From Sphingomonadaceae bacterium (lineage in GTDB: Bacteria > Pseudomonadota > Alphaproteobacteria > Sphingomonadales > Sphingomonadaceae): a stretch of DNA of 64,000 nucleotides. A program made the position numbers and the translations under genes. Numbering within the stretch: position 1 is the stretch's first letter; each line of letters starts with the position of its first letter. Positions 63,534 to 64,000 of this stretch are shown in pieces. A model generated the notes under the pieces. The model had not been told where the DNA came from and searched no databases. It saw only the letters and a program-made list of their open reading frames with translations. The stretch covers positions 31,352 through 95,351 of the forward strand of contig CANGJB010000005.1 in the NCBI GenBank assembly GCA_947453945.1, read 5' to 3'.

Positions 63534-64000
63534 TCAGGCGGTGTATTCAAGCGCATCGATCAAAGGCTTCAGACCTTCGCCATAGCGACGCCACCGGTCC
63601 ACCGCGGATGTGTAAACCGGCTTACGGACTTGAGCCACGCTCGCGGTCTTCACGGGGCGCTCAGACTTGTGGAAGTCAACGCATCGCGAGTCGAATTCAA
63701 CGCCAAGGAAATCCGTCAGCTTGTGCACGGCGCCTTCAACGTCTCCGACTACGTCCTCGTAGTTCATTGTCATCATCACACCAGACGGCAAAACCTGTTC
63801 CCAATGCGCCATCAGGCGTTCGTAATTGCGGTAATAGTGCCCCAATTCGGTCAGATCGTAGCTGTGCGGCATGTCGTCCTTGAACAACTTGGTAAAGGCA
63901 GACAGACAGGTATCGACAGGATTACGCTTCGAATGAATGATTTTAGCATTCGGGAAGGCGAGGTTGATAAGGCCCACGAACAGATAATTGCTGAGCAGCT
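63534..64000 (-). CDS. Sulfotransferase family protein, C-terminal part
   Basis: At least 155 codons; the frame runs off the right edge and GTG 63977 is internal. Typical of the sulfotransferase family: LINLAFPNAKIIHSKRNPVDTCLSAFTKLF (PAPS-binding Arg/Ser region, read in parts) and YEDVVGDVEGAVHKLTDFLGVEF, ending in the RWRRYGEGLKPLIDALEY tail common to TPR-sulfotransferases. It transfers sulfate from PAPS to an unknown acceptor. G+C is about 52% in 63841-63900, below the window's usual ~65%. Confidence 0.88.
   Translation of the reverse strand, partial: LLSNYLFVGLINLAFPNAKIIHSKRNPVDTCLSAFTKLFKDDMPHSYDLTELGHYYRNYERLMAHWEQVLPSGVMMTMNYEDVVGDVEGAVHKLTDFLGVEFDSRCVDFHKSERPVKTASVAQVRKPVYTSAVDRWRRYGEGLKPLIDALEYTA

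Overview
This is high-GC (roughly two-thirds G+C) alphaproteobacterial chromosome, most likely from the Sphingomonadales (Novosphingobium/Sphingomonas-like). Supporting signs are a TonB-dependent receptor, an MraZ of the sphingomonad type, short dispersed palindromic repeats of the kinds common in these genomes, and very tight operons with 4-base stop/start overlaps. I assign the lineage from gene content and style, not from a marker phylogeny.

Layout. 1-8100: the end of an FMN lactate dehydrogenase, a GIY-YIG gene bracketed by inverted repeats, a short-chain/zinc dehydrogenase pair, a secreted Gly-rich protein, queF, a mercaptopyruvate sulfurtransferase, metC, an MscS channel and a DUF3237 protein. 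8144-12096: an assimilatory sulfate/sulfite operon (cobA, DUF2849, cysI, DUF934, cysH). 12159-20672: a DUF393/ABC1-kinase pair, an NAD epimerase with proB, obgE, tRNA-Ala(CGC), a polyproline lipoprotein, a Bax-inhibitor-1 protein, and a YbjN protein with proC. 20831-42454: a SPOR-domain protein followed by a complete dcw cluster on the minus strand (mraZ, rsmH, ftsL, ftsI, murE, murF, mraY, murD, ftsW, murG, murC, murB, ddl, ftsQ, ftsA, ftsZ), closed by a strong terminator after ftsZ. 42809-48579: two unknown envelope proteins, cysK, ccmAB, phhB, an SDR, a DNA glycosylase and a 2Fe-2S ferredoxin. 48639-52387: a TonB receptor with a secreted phosphodiesterase behind a Pho-box-like site. 52431-57432: DUF427, argC, an SH3-only protein, an M17 aminopeptidase, a lipoprotein and map. 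57433-59647: glnB-glnA with a sigma-54-type promoter and two upstream dyads. 59648-64000: repeats, a CHAP protein, a double-cupin protein, a frameshifted EAL gene, an IS21 istB remnant, an EF-hand protein and a partial sulfotransferase.

The genes are mostly core metabolism and cell division. Sulfur assimilation recurs (sulfite reductase operon, cysK, metC, sseA), as do amino acid synthesis and nitrogen control (proB, proC, argC, glnBA). The right end (after about 61.6 kb) looks like accessory DNA: two decayed genes, a transposase-helper remnant and a lower-GC sulfotransferase. The most useful leads are regulatory: arrays of 5-base G-rich boxes at exact 10-bp spacing upstream of mraZ, a Pho-box-like site before the TonB receptor/phosphodiesterase pair, a sigma-54/NtrC-like region before glnB, and a hairpin that would bury a ribosome binding site. 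No CRISPR array, prophage, rRNA operon or obvious new defence system was seen.
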